Shown: positions 47,329 to 59,888 of the stretch, in pieces
Layout: each line of letters opens with the position of its first letter
Numbering within the stretch: position 1 is the first letter of the stretch
Assembly: GCA_963783095.1 (NCBI GenBank)
Contig: CAWAMR010000022.1
Coordinates: forward strand, 1 to 64,000
DNA length: 64,000 bases
Source: CAWAMR01 sp963783095
GTDB taxonomy: Bacteria > Planctomycetota > Planctomycetia > Gemmatales > Gemmataceae
Direction of reading: 5' to 3'
Position numbers and translations under genes: made by a program
Notes under the pieces: generated by a model
The model's database searches: none
What the model saw: only the letters and a program-made list of their open reading frames with translations
Told to the model about the DNA's origin: nothing

Positions 47329-47544
47329 ATGATTACACTAACCCAAGAGCAGGCGCGTTTACTGACTGAAACATCCGAGTCGCCGCCCGCGGTGCTGGAT
47401 CCGAACACCCAGCGAACCTATTTCCTCGTATGGGGCGACGTTTACGCGCGTGCCCAAGCGCTGATCGAGGAAGAGCAGGACGTGGTGGGGAAAACGTCAG
47501 TTGTTTGCCGAAATAATGTCCTGAGTTGTAATTTCGTTTCATAA
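47329..47544 (+). pseudogene. Small antitoxin-like protein truncated by a repeat element
   Basis: ATG 47329 has AAGGAGAG upstream and opens MITLTQEQARLLTETSESPPAVLDPNTQRTYFLVWGDVYARAQALIEEEQD. This resembles the short planctomycete antitoxin-type proteins that begin MITLTPEQ... and continue with an acidic tail. After about residue 52 the frame enters the left end of the element at 47520 and stops at 47544, so the native C-terminus is lost. No toxin gene is visible next to it. Evidence for the family is pattern memory, moderate. Confidence 0.5.
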
Positions 47545-47734
47545 GATAGTGCCGATCTCAGTAGGTCCGGCGAGCCGAGCCGGACCGCGACGCGAAGCGT
47601 CGCAACCGACCAGTTTCAGCGACTTTCATTGCTTTCTGGGGCGGGAAGGTAGGCACGCTTCGCGTGCCGTGCCGCTCGGCTCGCCGCACCTACTGACCAA
47701 AGCCAACTTTTGAAACGAATTTGCAACTCCAGGC
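47520..47734. mobile_element. MITE-like palindromic element, about 215 bp
   Basis: The ends are imperfect inverted repeats of about 26 bases (47520-47545, and 47709-47734, whose complement begins CCTGGAGTTGCAAATTCGTT). Inside is a second GC-rich inverted pair: AGTAGGTCCGGCGAGCCGAG near 47559 against CTCGGCTCGCCGCACCTACT near 47690. There is no coding capacity. The insertion truncates the small gene at 47329. A non-autonomous element moved by a transposase elsewhere is the simplest reading; no target duplication was confirmed. Confidence 0.65.
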
Positions 47735-48072
47735 ACCAGGACACTACTCATTTTCCTGTTCCTCATTCTGCAAGGGATCCTCCAGTTTGTACTGTACACG
47801 AGAACATATCTTGGGTACATTTATAGTAGGAGCGAGTTCTTTGCGCGGATCGTCCAAGACCCATCGAACGAAATCCTGGAGCTAACCGACTGGGTGCGCC
47901 TTTCCGTTGTGGCAAGCAACGGGAGAACACATCATGGACGTAGCCGATCGGGCTTCCAAAGAACAAACCCGCGAAACGTGCGAAGATCAGACAATCATCG
48001 ATTTGATACACTGACGAGGTTCTTTGGTGAATGGAGCCCGTCAGACGGGCTGGGTTGCTACAAGTTACAAGT

Positions 48073-48229
48073 TGCTACAAAAACCAGCCTCGAAGCCATC
48101 GGCTGGAGCCTCGCTGGCGCGTCGGGTTAACGATACATCTCCATTCCCCGAGACCAAAAAACCGCAAGTGGGTCGTTGTTAACCCGACGCGCGAGCGAGG
48201 CTACTGCCGATGGCTTCGAGGCTGGTTTT
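48073..48229. repeat. 157-bp inverted-repeat element, with a truncated second copy at 48781-48892
   Basis: The arms AAAACCAGCCTCGAAGCC...GCGCGTCGGGTTAAC (48073-48124) and GTTAACCCGACGCGC...GGCTTCGAGGCTGGTTTT (about 48178-48229) are largely complementary around a central segment with CATTCCCCGAGACC. A second copy at 48781-48892 keeps the left arm and centre but lacks the right arm. No gene is seen in it. It is likely a palindromic mobile element embedded in the modular array. Confidence 0.75.
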
Positions 48230-48296
48230 GGTGGGAGGGCGGCGGAATCGTTGCGCAAGTGTGAATGTCTCTTTTCTACCCGCGTTGCTACAAGTT

Positions 48297-49684
48297 TCCA
48301 AGAAACTTCGCCTCGATCCAACGATTATTGATTTGATATTCTGGCGAAGTTACTTTCAGATGAGGGCCCGAAACCGGTGCAGATACGCTTCCAAGTAACT
48401 TCGCCTCAATCTAACGATTATCGATTTGATATTCTGGCGAAGTTACTTGCCGATGAGGGCCCGTGATCGGGCGCAGACGCTTCCAAGAAACTTCGCCTCA
48501 ATCCAACGATTATTGATTTGATATTCTGGCGAAGTTACTTTCAGATGAGGGCCCGTGATCGGCTGCAGACGCTACAAATTGCTGCAAAAAATGGGTTGTG
48601 CTTCTGTGATCGCAAATTCGATCGAACGAATCTCAGAATGTCGTGCTACAAATTGCTACAAAAACTGATTTTCGGAACAACGATTGAATAACCAAGCAAG
48701 CGAGACAGTGAATGCGATGCTACAATTTGCTTCGATATCTACTTCACGCGGTAAAGAATGTGCCGTCCTTGGTGTGTCAGAAACCAGCCTCGAAGCCATC
48801 GCCTGGAGCCTCGCTGGCGCGTCGGGTTAACGATACACCTCCATTCCCCGAGACCAAAAAACCGCAGGTGAGTCGTTGTTACCCGCGTTGCCCCATGCTT
48901 CCAAGAAACTTCGCCTCAATCCAACGATTATTGATTTGATATTCTGGCGAAGTTACTTTCAGATGAGGGCCCGTGATCGGTCGCAGACGCTACAAATTGC
49001 TACAAAAAATGGATTGTGCATCAATTGTCGCAAATGCGAACAAACGAATTTTTGAATGTCGTGCTTCCAAGAAACTTCGCCTCAATCCAACGATTGTTGA
49101 TTTGATATTCTGGCGAAGTTACTTTCAGATGAGGGCCCGAAACCGGCGCAGACGCTACAAATTGCTACAAAAAATGGATTGTTCATCAATTGTCGCAAAT
49201 GCGAACAAACGAATTTTTGAAGGGCGTGCTTCCAAGAAACTTCGCCTCTGCATCGAACTTCCAACGACTTTGACGGATGAGCCTTGCCTGCAACCAGCCT
49301 ACTCTGCGGGCTTATCAAAGTCTTTGCTGGGCTGTTACAAATTGCTACAAAAAATGGATTGTGCATCCGTGATCAAAAATACGAACGAACTAATTTCAGA
49401 ATGTCGTGCTTCCAAGAACTAAGAGCCAATCAAACGCTTATCGATTTGATGGATTGCCGAGGTTTTTGCTGATGAGGGCCCGAAACGGTGCAGACGCTAC
49501 AAATTGCTACAAAAACTGATTTTCGGAACAACGATTGAATAACCAAGCATGCGATACAGTGAATGCGATGCTTCCAAGAAACTTCGCCTCAATCCAACGA
49601 TTATTGATTTGATATTCTGGCGAAGTTACTTTCAGATGAGGGCCCGTGATCGGTGCAGACGCTACAAATTGCTTCCAAATAACC
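48297..49684. repeat. Modular array of ~95-bp hairpin repeats and ~75-bp spacer modules
   Basis: Module A begins CTTCCAAGAAACTTCGCC and ends near GATGAGGGCCCG. Copies start at about 48297, 48389, 48480, 48898, 49063 and 49571, with divergent or partial ones at 49229 and 49409, and a distant relative near 47950. Each carries AACTTCGCC and GGCGAAGTT as inverted arms around ~30 bases; the 48389 copy has perfect 11-bp arms (48395-48405, 48436-48446). Module B begins GCTACAAATTGCTACAAAAA and has two types. The order alternates A and B. No convincing gene exists from 47545 to 49734; a 149-codon frame here is translated repeat. Function unknown. Confidence 0.85.
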
Positions 49685-49734
49685 ACTTCATCAGCCCAGG
49701 GTTTCACCGGGGATCGGCGTAAAACCCTCCATCG

Positions 49735-50111
49735 TCACTCGCTCCACAATTTGCGGCCTTTTCCGGCCAGCAATTTAGCAATCGTTTGTTCTTCGAGTTC
49801 CTTGAGCAGTTCGTTCGAGACGGCTTGCGCCTCCAGGCTCATCGTTCCCTGTGTCAGCCGGCTGAGCAGCCGGGCTTTCCGCTTCGCCTCGCGGTGCGGC
49901 GCAATTCCTCCGGATCGATCGGAGGGCTGCCAAAGGAAAGGCCGAGCACATCCGCCACCTTCTGGACGTAGCCGAACCGCACGCTATCGGCCTTGCCACG
50001 AAGGATACGAAAGACCGTTGGGCGTGGCACGCCGGAGCGTTTCACCAGCACTTCGACCGGCATTTTCAGCAATTTCCGCCGGGTGTTCAAATCGAGAACG
50101 AGCGCAGTCAT
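49735..50111 (-). CDS. XRE-family HTH transcriptional regulator (one frameshift)
   Basis: Minus-strand ATG at 50111 has GGGAGGCAACTT upstream. The product begins MTALVLDLNTRRKLLKMPVEVLVKRSGVPRPTVFRILRGKADSVRFGYVQKVADVLGL, a typical Cro/CI-type HTH with its recognition-helix region RPTVFRILRGK. A shift near 49890 leads to a helical tail in another frame (EAKRKARLLSRLTQGTMSLEAQAVSNELLKELEEQTIAKLLAGKGRKLWSE), ending at 49735. About 126 residues. This length and tail occur in solitary regulators and in HigA/MqsA-like antitoxins. A palindrome 53-74 bases upstream is a likely operator. No partner toxin identified. Confidence 0.8.
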
Positions 50112-50163
50112 AAGTTGCCTCCCGCTATGATCTTGCCTGCGATTCCCCATTCGGTCAATAAGA

Positions 50164-50185
50164 AAAGTCTCAAAATTGAGACTTT
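50164..50185. promoter_or_regulatory. Perfect 10-bp palindrome upstream of the XRE gene, operator candidate
   Basis: The arms AAAGTCTCAA and TTGAGACTTT are separated by AA. It is located in the promoter region of the minus-strand XRE gene. Size and symmetry suit a dimeric HTH repressor, suggesting autoregulation. No other copy was noticed in the window. The rest of 50112-50418 holds no supported gene. Confidence 0.55.
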
Positions 50186-50418
50186 GTTTATTCGGCGGAA
50201 CCCTCTTATGCACCCTCCTCAGAGGATTATTTCCATCTGCTTCGGCGCGTTGAGCAAGACCTCGATCGCTGGCTGGTATCGCCCCAGCTTGCCGATGCGC
50301 AAACGATGGGGCCGGCTCCGCCGGAGCCCTCGATTCTTACGGGCGGTCAGCGCGATGGCCTTCCCGATCTGTGATCTTCACTGAACTGATTCTTTATCCC
50401 TTATCAAGAGGTCGTTAC

Positions 50419-51850
50419 ATGTCTCGACTACGCTACCGGTTCGCACCTGTCCTGGTTTGGATGCTTGTGCCGATCCTGCATGCTCAGGAAAAAGCGCCGT
50501 CTCCCTGGCTCATCGATCGTTCGTTGACTGTTTCACCCCGGACTGCTCCGGTGCCGGCTTTGAAGTACCGTCTGTCCCCGCTGAAGAGTGACTTGAAAGA
50601 GGGCAATGCCGCGCCAATCTACCTTCGGCTGGTCCACGAGCAGAACGATGCGTCGCGGAAGTATTGGTCGGAAACACCCCGGCCCTGGAATCTCTTGCCT
50701 GTTGACAAGATCCCTCTGGAGGAGGCCCGCAAGTTCCTCGATGCCCGGCGCGATATGCTTCGGCAGTTCGAGATTGGCGCACGTCGGCGCACGGTCGATT
50801 GGAATTACACCCTGGATGAGGGCAATATCATCTCCATACTGTTGCCCGATGCCCAGGTCATGCGGCAATACGTACCTATGTTGGTTTTGCAGATTCGCGT
50901 GGCACTTGCGGAGGGAGACTTTGCGAAAGCAGCCCACCACATGGAGACAGGCTTTGCCTTTAGTCAGCACGTAGGCGATGGTCCGTTTCTAATCAATAGC
51001 CTTGTCGGAATTGCCTTGGCGGCTCAATTCACCGGCACAATCGCAGATCTCATCGAACGATCCGACGCTCCGAATTTTTATTGGGCGATCGCCACGTTAC
51101 CTCACCCGTTCATCGATATGCGGCGGGCTTTGGATCAGGAATATCGGACGTTCGAGGGGATGTATCCGGAGTTGGCCGACGTTGAGCGCGAGCAAAGCGC
51201 TGAGCACTGGAACGCTACTTTACGTCGGATTCGCATGGACCTGCGGGGTCTTGCGACGGAACGCGACAAGCTGCCGGACTGGTATCCGAAAAACTGCGCC
51301 GGAGGATCCCGCCGCAAAATCCCCAGATTTCGTGGAAGCTCGCAAGTATGTAGCTCGGACCCGGAAGCTCTCCGCCGAAAAAGTAGAGTCCATGCCGGCC
51401 GCCCAGGTGTTGCTGCTCTACATTGTGGGAACATTCCACGAAGATCGCGATGCCTACTTCGAGGCCTCCTATCTCCCATACCCACAAGCCCGAACCCTGT
51501 TTATATTGGCAGAGAAGCGGCTCCGCGATTTGCCGAGTTCGGAAGGACACGTGCATGCTCGCACGCTCCTTCCAGCATTGAGCAAAGTCAAATCGGCACA
51601 GATGCGGATCGAACGAAACCTGGCCGCTCTGCAATTGGTCAAAGCGCTACGAATGTATGCTGCCGGTCACGATGGCAAGCTACCCGGCAAACTGGCCGAC
51701 GTGACGGAAGTTCCTGTTCCCAACGATCCCGGCACTGGTCAGCCGTTCGAGTTTAAGCTCGAGGGCGATACAGCTACTGTTATCAGCAGGATTCCCGATG
51801 ATCCTTCAACCAACGGCTACCGTTACCGCGTGACCATTCGAAAGAAGTGA
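50419..51850 (+). CDS. Secreted planctomycete hypothetical protein (one frameshift)
   Basis: The ATG at 50419 opens a signal peptide (RYRFAPVLVWMLVPILHAQE). The mature part is a helical, tetratricopeptide-like domain (AAPIYLRLVHEQND..., VLQIRVALAEGDFAKAAHHMETGFAFSQHVGDGPFLINSLVGIALA). A shift near 51298 continues in another frame with RTRKLSAEKVESMPAAQVLLLYIVGTFHEDRDAYFEASYLPYPQA and a C-terminal segment LQLVKALRMYAAGHDGKLPGKLADVTEVPVPNDPGTGQPFEFKLEG. That last segment is typical of large planctomycete secreted families. About 477 residues. No enzymatic motif seen. Confidence 0.75.
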
Positions 51851-51864
51851 TTTCTTCAAAAGTC

Positions 51865-52740
51865 TCATCCATGAGACCCTCCTTGATTCCAGGGCAACGG
51901 CATCGTCGGTTTCCGGCGATGCAGATCCTTGCGCACGTCTTTCGGTCGATCTTTGAACCAGGTCACAAACCGAATCAGTTGTTTCACTGCTTCTTCATAG
52001 GCTCGCCGGCCTTTCTCAGCGGTTGCGAGTTCGGCTTCGCCCAGCACGCCCGTACCGGTATAACTACTGGTCCACGAAATCACGGTTGCCGGCCCAGCGG
52101 CAAATAGATCGACCCAAGAAAAAGGGCTGTTGTCTTCATTGAAACTGATCGTTCCATTCTTGATGAGGTCGGTGCGGACATTTTCACCATCCAGATACAT
52201 GTAAAGCGATGTCTCCAGTTCGCAGGCGTGAGCGCAGCCGCCGGGAAACTTGCTTTCGCGCCAGCTTGGCAGGAAATTCTTGTCCACGGTAAGTAGATTC
52301 CACCAGGCCGCGACAAGGCATTCTGCATCGGTTTCCAGGTTGGTCCGTCGGGCGACAAGATCGAGATTCGGCATATTGGAGCCGTGACCATTGAGCAGGA
52401 TGATTTTCTTGAAGCCGTGATAGGCCAGCGATTTGGTGATGTCCAGCACATGGTGCATGAAGTGCTCGAAGTCCTGGTTGATCGTGCCGGGAAAGTCCAT
52501 CACGTGCCCAGTGTAGCCGTAGGCGACGATCGGAAGGACCAGCAACTTGTCCGGGATTTCTTTGCCAACTCCCTTGGCGATTCCCATTGGGCAAACGAGA
52601 TCGACATCCAGCGGCAAGTGGTGTCCGTGCTGTTCTACCGCTCCGCATGGAACGATGCAAACCTTGCCCAGGTCAACGGCATCGTTGATTTCCGGCCAGG
52701 TCAGTTTCTCGTAACGGTACTCGGTTTTGGCTCGACTCAT
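51865..52740 (-). CDS. Creatininase-family amidohydrolase
   Basis: A metal-dependent amidohydrolase of the creatininase/creatinine amidohydrolase superfamily (members act on creatinine, formamidopyrimidine lactams and mycofactocin-type peptides). Landmarks are VPCGAVEQHGHHLPLDVD (Glu/His ligands), DFPGTINQDFEHFMHHVLDITKSLAYHGFKKIILLNGHGSN and GCAHACELETSLYMYLDGENVR (Glu/His). Intact, 291 residues. ATG at 52740 overlaps the end of the upstream MFS gene by 4 bases (minus strand), so transporter and hydrolase are probably co-translated. Substrate unknown. Confidence 0.9.
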   Translation of the reverse strand: MSRAKTEYRYEKLTWPEINDAVDLGKVCIVPCGAVEQHGHHLPLDVDLVCPMGIAKGVGKEIPDKLLVLPIVAYGYTGHVMDFPGTINQDFEHFMHHVLDITKSLAYHGFKKIILLNGHGSNMPNLDLVARRTNLETDAECLVAAWWNLLTVDKNFLPSWRESKFPGGCAHACELETSLYMYLDGENVRTDLIKNGTISFNEDNSPFSWVDLFAAGPATVISWTSSYTGTGVLGEAELATAEKGRRAYEEAVKQLIRFVTWFKDRPKDVRKDLHRRKPTMPLPWNQGGSHG

Positions 52741-54148
52741 TCCAATATCTCCGGTTGTTTTTCGGATGATTCTTCCACAGCAGACCGATTTGAATTCACC
52801 AGCCCCCAGGCAATGGCTCCCAGGACTAGCACTGCGGCGAGATAGTAGAGTATCGGATCCCACTGGGCTCTGCCGCTCAGTCCGAGCTTTTTGGTTTTGT
52901 CGGCGAACCAGCCTGGGAACTTCTGGGCGCAAATGGCTCCAACGATCCCCAGCGAGTTCATCAGGCCAAAAAGAACGCCAACGTGTTTTCCACTGATGTC
53001 GCTCACGGCACCCCACCAGGATGCAATCATCGTCATCATTGAGAAAAAGCCGATAGCGATCAAGATGCTCGAGGCCAGGGCGCTCTCAAAGGCCAGGGAG
53101 CCGAGCAGGCAGCCGGCCGCCAACGCCATTGCTGTCGTCCCGATGATGGAGCGAGTCCGTCTTCTTCCTCCTGTGCGGCGAAGGATGGCGTCACTCAGCA
53201 ATCCGCCCAATGCGCTCCCCAAGGCCCCCCCGGCAAGAACCATGCTCGACATCGCGCCGGAATCGAGGCGATGAACGCCTCGCCCTTCCTGGAGATAGGT
53301 TGGATACCAGCCCATATAGAAATACGAGCCTGCCGAAGTGCAAGTGTTGATCAATCCAAGCAACCAGATGTTGGGGTTGCGCAACACCAGTCGCCAAGGT
53401 ACGGTCGCGGGTCGAACGGCCTTGTCACCTGTTCCGCCATCTTGAAGGATGTAGTCGCGCTCAGCCCGATTCACACGTGGATCCTTGGCGGGATCGTCTC
53501 GATAGAAATACCAAAAGCACGCGGCCCAGACGATGCCCAGCATCCCAAAAAGAACAAACATCCAGCGCCAGCCAATGGGAGCCACGTCGAAATGATCTTG
53601 GAAAAACTCGCCGAGGCTATTATCGAAAAGTTCCATGGTCAAAGCCGCTGCATAATGAGCCATTGCCCCGCCGACCAGCGCCGTCGTATTGAGCAATCCT
53701 TGAGGCAAGCCCCGCGCATGCACAGGAAACCAGCGTGACAGGATTCGGCGCAATTCGGGAACGCGCCCGCTTCGCCCAGACCGAAAATGAAGCGGATGAC
53801 AAGAAGCATCACCAGACTTGTGGCGGCAGCGGTCAAAGAGGTCAATGTTGACCACCACACGACGAGAACGACCAGCACAATACGGGAACCAAAACGATCG
53901 CCGATCCGGCCTCCGATGGCCATGAATAGACCATAACCCAAAGTGAAGGCTGCCTGGACATCGCCAAATTGCTCATTGGTCAATCCCAAGTCATGCGTGA
54001 TCCTCGGCCCAGCCTGACCGATGCAGGCTCGATCGAGGTAAAGAATGAACGCCAGGACACACAAATAGGTCAAGACGAGGTAACGGACCCTCGTCGGCTT
54101 TTCGTGCAAGGGATTGGTCTCGAAGGGTGATTGCGGTAGGGATTGCAT
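52737..54148 (-). CDS. MFS transporter, anion:cation symporter-like (one frameshift)
   Basis: The N-terminus VRYLVLTYLCVLAFILYLDRACIGQAGPRITHDLGLTNEQFGDVQAAFTLGYGLFMAIGGRIGDRFGSR has the MFS A-motif GGRIGDRFGSR and the profile of the ACS family (glucarate, galactonate, phthalate carriers). A shift near 53750 joins LGEAGAFPN to SRWFPVHARGLPQGLLNTTALVGGAMAHYAAALTMEL, followed by six further helices and a motif repeat GGLLSDAILRRTGGRRRTRS. About 470 residues. Paired with the creatininase gene, it suggests uptake of a small organic anion or amide. Confidence 0.9.
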
Positions 54149-54205
54149 TGGGAAGTTAGCCTAAGCGGGCCAACAACCCAGAGCAAGGGAAAACCTGAGT
54201 TTTTG

Positions 54206-54336
54206 ATCGGGGCGCGGTTTGCGGCGTTTAATCGGGGCGCGGTTTGCGGGGCGCGGCGCGAAAATACAACGCCCCCTGTCTAATGCTTCATGATTTCCGC
54301 TATTGCCTTTTCGCGCCCCGCGCCCGCAAAACGATC
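54206..54336. repeat. GC-rich inverted repeat between the MFS and DUF1501 genes
   Basis: GATCGGGGCGCGGTTTGCGG (54206) and ATCGGGGCGCGGTTTGCGGG (54232) are near-identical direct copies. Their complement, TTTTCGCGCCCCGCGCCCGC, is at 54309-54330. The gap between the two genes holds only this element. It may be a terminator-like hairpin or a REP-type element. Confidence 0.65.
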
Positions 54337-55727
54337 AAGCAATCAACTCTTTAATCACTCGACCCGAAACATCGGTGAGCCGAAAATCCCGGCCCGCGTA
54401 GCGATAGGTCAACTTGGTCGTGATCGAAGCCCAAGAGATGCAACATCGTGGCGTGAAGGTCGTGAACGGGAACAGGGTTCTCCACGGCGCGAAAACCGAA
54501 TTCATCGGTTGCGCCATAGACCGTTCCGCCTTTCACTCCGCCGCCCGCAAGCCAGCAAGTGAAGCCGTAGTGATTGTGGTCCCGGCCATTTAACGCCGGC
54601 AATTCCGCAACGGGGGTTCGGCCGAATTCGCCGCCCCAGAGTACCAGCGTGCTGTCGAACAACCCGCGTTGTTTCAAATCGGTCAAGAAGGCTGCGATCG
54701 GCTGATCCCACTGCTGGGCGAGTTTGCGATGGTTTGCGGCGAGGCCATCGTGATTGTCCCAGGGCTGACCGGCCCCGCTCCAGATTTGCACAAAGCGAAC
54801 CCCGCGTTCGATGAGTCGGCGCGTATAGAGCAGTTGCCGGCCGTGAACCGTATTCCCATAGAGGTTCCGTACCGCTTCGGTCTCCCGACGAAGGTCAAGA
54901 GCATCCGATGCCTCGGTCTGCATTCGGAATGCAAGTTCAAAGGTGCGAATCCTTGCTTCGAGTTGCGGGTCGTTCTGCCGGTCGTGCAGGTGCTTTTCAT
55001 TGAGATTGCGAACGAAGTCGAGTTGTTCGCGCTGTCGCTGGGCCGGCATCTCCGAGTTGCGGATATTGGCGATCAGTTTATCGAGTTGCGTGTTTTGCGT
55101 GTCCAGATAGGTTCCCTGATGTGCCCCCGGCAGAAAAGCAGATCGCCAATTCTCGGTGGCCACGATCGGGTATCCGCCCGGACACATCACAATGAAGCCC
55201 GGCAAGTTTCGATTTTCGCTGCCCAGGCCATACGTTACCCAGGCTCCAAAACTCGGTCGAGGCAGTCGGCCGTCGCCGCAGTTCATGAGCATCAGGGAGG
55301 GTTCGTGGTTCGGAACCTCAGCGTGCATCGAGCGAATGATGGCCATGTCGTCGATGTGCTTGGCAGTGTGCGCAAACAGTTCGCTGACTTCAATGCCCGA
55401 TTTCCCGTACTTCTGGAACTTGTAAGGCGACCCCATTGCGACACCGGTCTTGCGTTCGGTACGCAAGTTCTGGACCGGCAACGGTTTTCCGTGGTACTTG
55501 GTGAGAGCGGGTTTCGGATCGAAGGTGTCAACCTGGGACGGCCCACCGTTCATAAATAAATGAACGACATGCTTCGCCTTTCCGGCAAAATGCGGCTTCC
55601 TGGGCATGAGCGGGTCAAGGAAAGTCGATTCTGCTCGTGCATCATCCGCGCAGACCCCGGCAAGAGCGAGCAACCCCAGCCCGGTGCCACAACGCGTTAA
55701 AGCCTCACGGCGAGAAAAAAGTTTCAT
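54335..55727 (-). CDS. DUF1501 protein with twin-arginine signal (one frameshift)
   Basis: The start MKLFSRREALTRCGTGLGLLALAGVCADDARA is a Tat-type signal. The DUF1501 (sulfatase-like alkaline phosphatase fold) core follows: KHVVHLFMNGGPSQVDTFDPKP, GMPSFGAW-type PSFGAWVTYGLGSENRNLPGFIVM, GRQLLYTRRLIERGVRFVQIWSGAGQPWDNHD, TLVLWGGEFGRTPVAELPALNGRDHNHYGFTCWLAGGGVKGG. A shift near 54415 moves the final ~25 residues (TKLTYRYAGRDFRLTDVSGRVIKELIA) to another frame, ending at 54335. DUF1501 genes almost always accompany a DUF1549/DUF1553 gene, as here. Probably acts in extracytoplasmic polymer or sulfated-substrate processing; not proven. Confidence 0.92.
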
Positions 55728-55740
55728 ACGTCTCCAATAT

Positions 55741-55915
55741 ACTCGCAAGTTGCGAAGATTTGTAGGGCGGCCGAGTCTTCGAGGCCCACCGATTGACTCG
55801 CAAGTTGCGAAGATTTGTAGGGCGGGTCGAGTCTTCGAGGCCCGCCGTCGAACCGCTTCGAAGGCGATATGGTCAATCGGCGGGCCTCGAAGACTCGACC
55901 CGCCCTACAAACCTC
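55741..55915. repeat. Direct repeat plus perfect 32-bp inverted repeat
   Basis: ACTCGCAAGTTGCGAAGATT occurs at 55741 and again at about 55796. The following TGTAGGGCGGG... segment (55816-55847) is repeated as an exact reverse complement at 55878-55909. The spacer is about 30 bases. This fills the 195-base gap between the DUF1501 and DUF1549 genes. A palindromic (REP/MITE-like) element. Confidence 0.85.
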
Positions 55916-55922
55916 CCGCCCG

Positions 55923-58636
<2,714 letters not shown>

Positions 58637-58813
58637 AATCGATCTTCCAGGTCATCAGCGGGAGGCTGCTTACAGGTCGCGTCGGCCGCGAAAAGATACT
58701 CGGCAACGCGTGTGCGCGCTTTGTTTACGAGATCGAATTGTATCAGATCGGTTCGCTGGAGACATAGCCGATACTTCATACAATCAATCAACTGACGATG
58801 CGGTGAAACCAAC

Positions 58814-59705
58814 ATGATTGATTCTCTCAACGAAGCCGAATTCAATTCCACAGGCACCGAGCCGGATGGCGATCGCGCTCTGCCGAGAATCTTCTGCATC
58901 CCGGCCGCTGAGGCTAGGGTTGCGGCGGTGTTAGAGAATCGTCGGGGAGGGTGGCGACGTTTAGGACGCTGGAATTTGTCAACAGGAACCTACGAAGCTG
59001 GTGCATGTTTCCGGTTGAGGATTTATCCGCAACGCTGTGATCTCTCACCCGATGGACGATGGTTCTGCTATTTCGCTTATAAGAGCGGTTCGGACTGGCC
59101 CGCAGGTGAAACTTACGAAGCGATTTCTCGACTCCCCTGGCTCAAGGCACTTGCCGCTTGGAAAGAAGCCGGAACCTGGAGCAGAGGCCTTCAGTTTGGC
59201 TCCGATAAGACCATCTGGGAAGCAGGTCAACCGACAGTGGGGGATGCATCCAATTGTCGAGCCAAGTACGGTCTGAAACTCATCCCACCTGCACAATTTG
59301 CCATTGAGCGACGGCGAGGTTGGCACGAATCCAAGACAACACCAGTGCGGTCAGAAAGTGACATCTGGGACCAGAGCGAGAGATCGTGATGGAGAAAATC
59401 GCTCCCGTAGGTCTTGGCCACGCGGTTCTGACCGTTGAAGGAAAGTTCGCGGCATCCAAGAGAGTCCTCACTCATACCCGCCGCGCGAATCGATCTATCG
59501 TTTACACCGACGCAGGTCTTCCCAGGTGCTTAGCGGGGTTCAGTGGGCGGACTGGGATGTCGATGGCCGGCTCTTGGTTGCCACCTGGGATCACAAGCTA
59601 CAAATTCTTGATGTGAAACGACAGATGGCGATCGTAAAAGAGGTTAATCTCGCAGATGAGGAGCCGACACCTCAGCCCGCACCACCTTGGGCAAGTGAGT
59701 GGTAG
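58814..59705 (+). CDS. Planctomycete hypothetical protein, beta-propeller-like (multiple frameshifts)
   Basis: The readable part begins with MIDSLNEAEFNSTGTEPDGDRALPRIFCIPAAEARVAAVLENRRGGWRRLGRWNLSTGTYEAGACF. YPQRCDLSPDGRWFCYFAYKSGSDWPAGETYEAISRLPWLKALAAWKEAGTWSRGLQF follows. After at least two frame changes (about 59385 and 59480) it ends SQVLSGVQWADWDVDGRLLVATWDHKLQILDVKRQMAIVKEVNL at 59705. The repeated pattern of SPDGRW / DVDGRLLVATWDHKLQI suggests WD-like blades. I recognise the family as recurrent in planctomycetes but not its role. About 296 residues. Confidence 0.7.
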
Positions 59706-59888
59706 CTCCTATGGATCACTCCGTGATTGCTGATTTTCCATTTTCTCGTTTTCCGATGCGGTCCATTGCACCGTCATCGCCTATCGGTTGATCAATCAGA
59801 GAGGCCGCCGAGACTTTCGACGCCAACGGAGCGTTTCCCTGCTCCCGGCGGCAACAAGAAAAGTGTTGATGTCGAAGCGACGCGGAAC

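Noticed and set aside
48973..49422. 149-codon open frame in the repeat array
   Set aside because: It is a translation of repeat modules (RYKLLQKMDC occurs twice, with YKLLQKMDC a third time) with no start context; periodicity comes from DNA repeats.
48297..49684. CRISPR array or integron attC cassette array
   Set aside because: Repeats are ~95 bases and intervening modules are themselves repeated, unlike CRISPR spacers. The arms do not fit the attC GTTRRRY core, and no cas or integrase gene is present.
50188..50374. Open frame reading SAEPSYAPSSEDYFHLLRRVEQDL...
   Set aside because: It looks mildly protein-like but has no usable start codon, is bounded by the palindrome, and matches no family I recognise.
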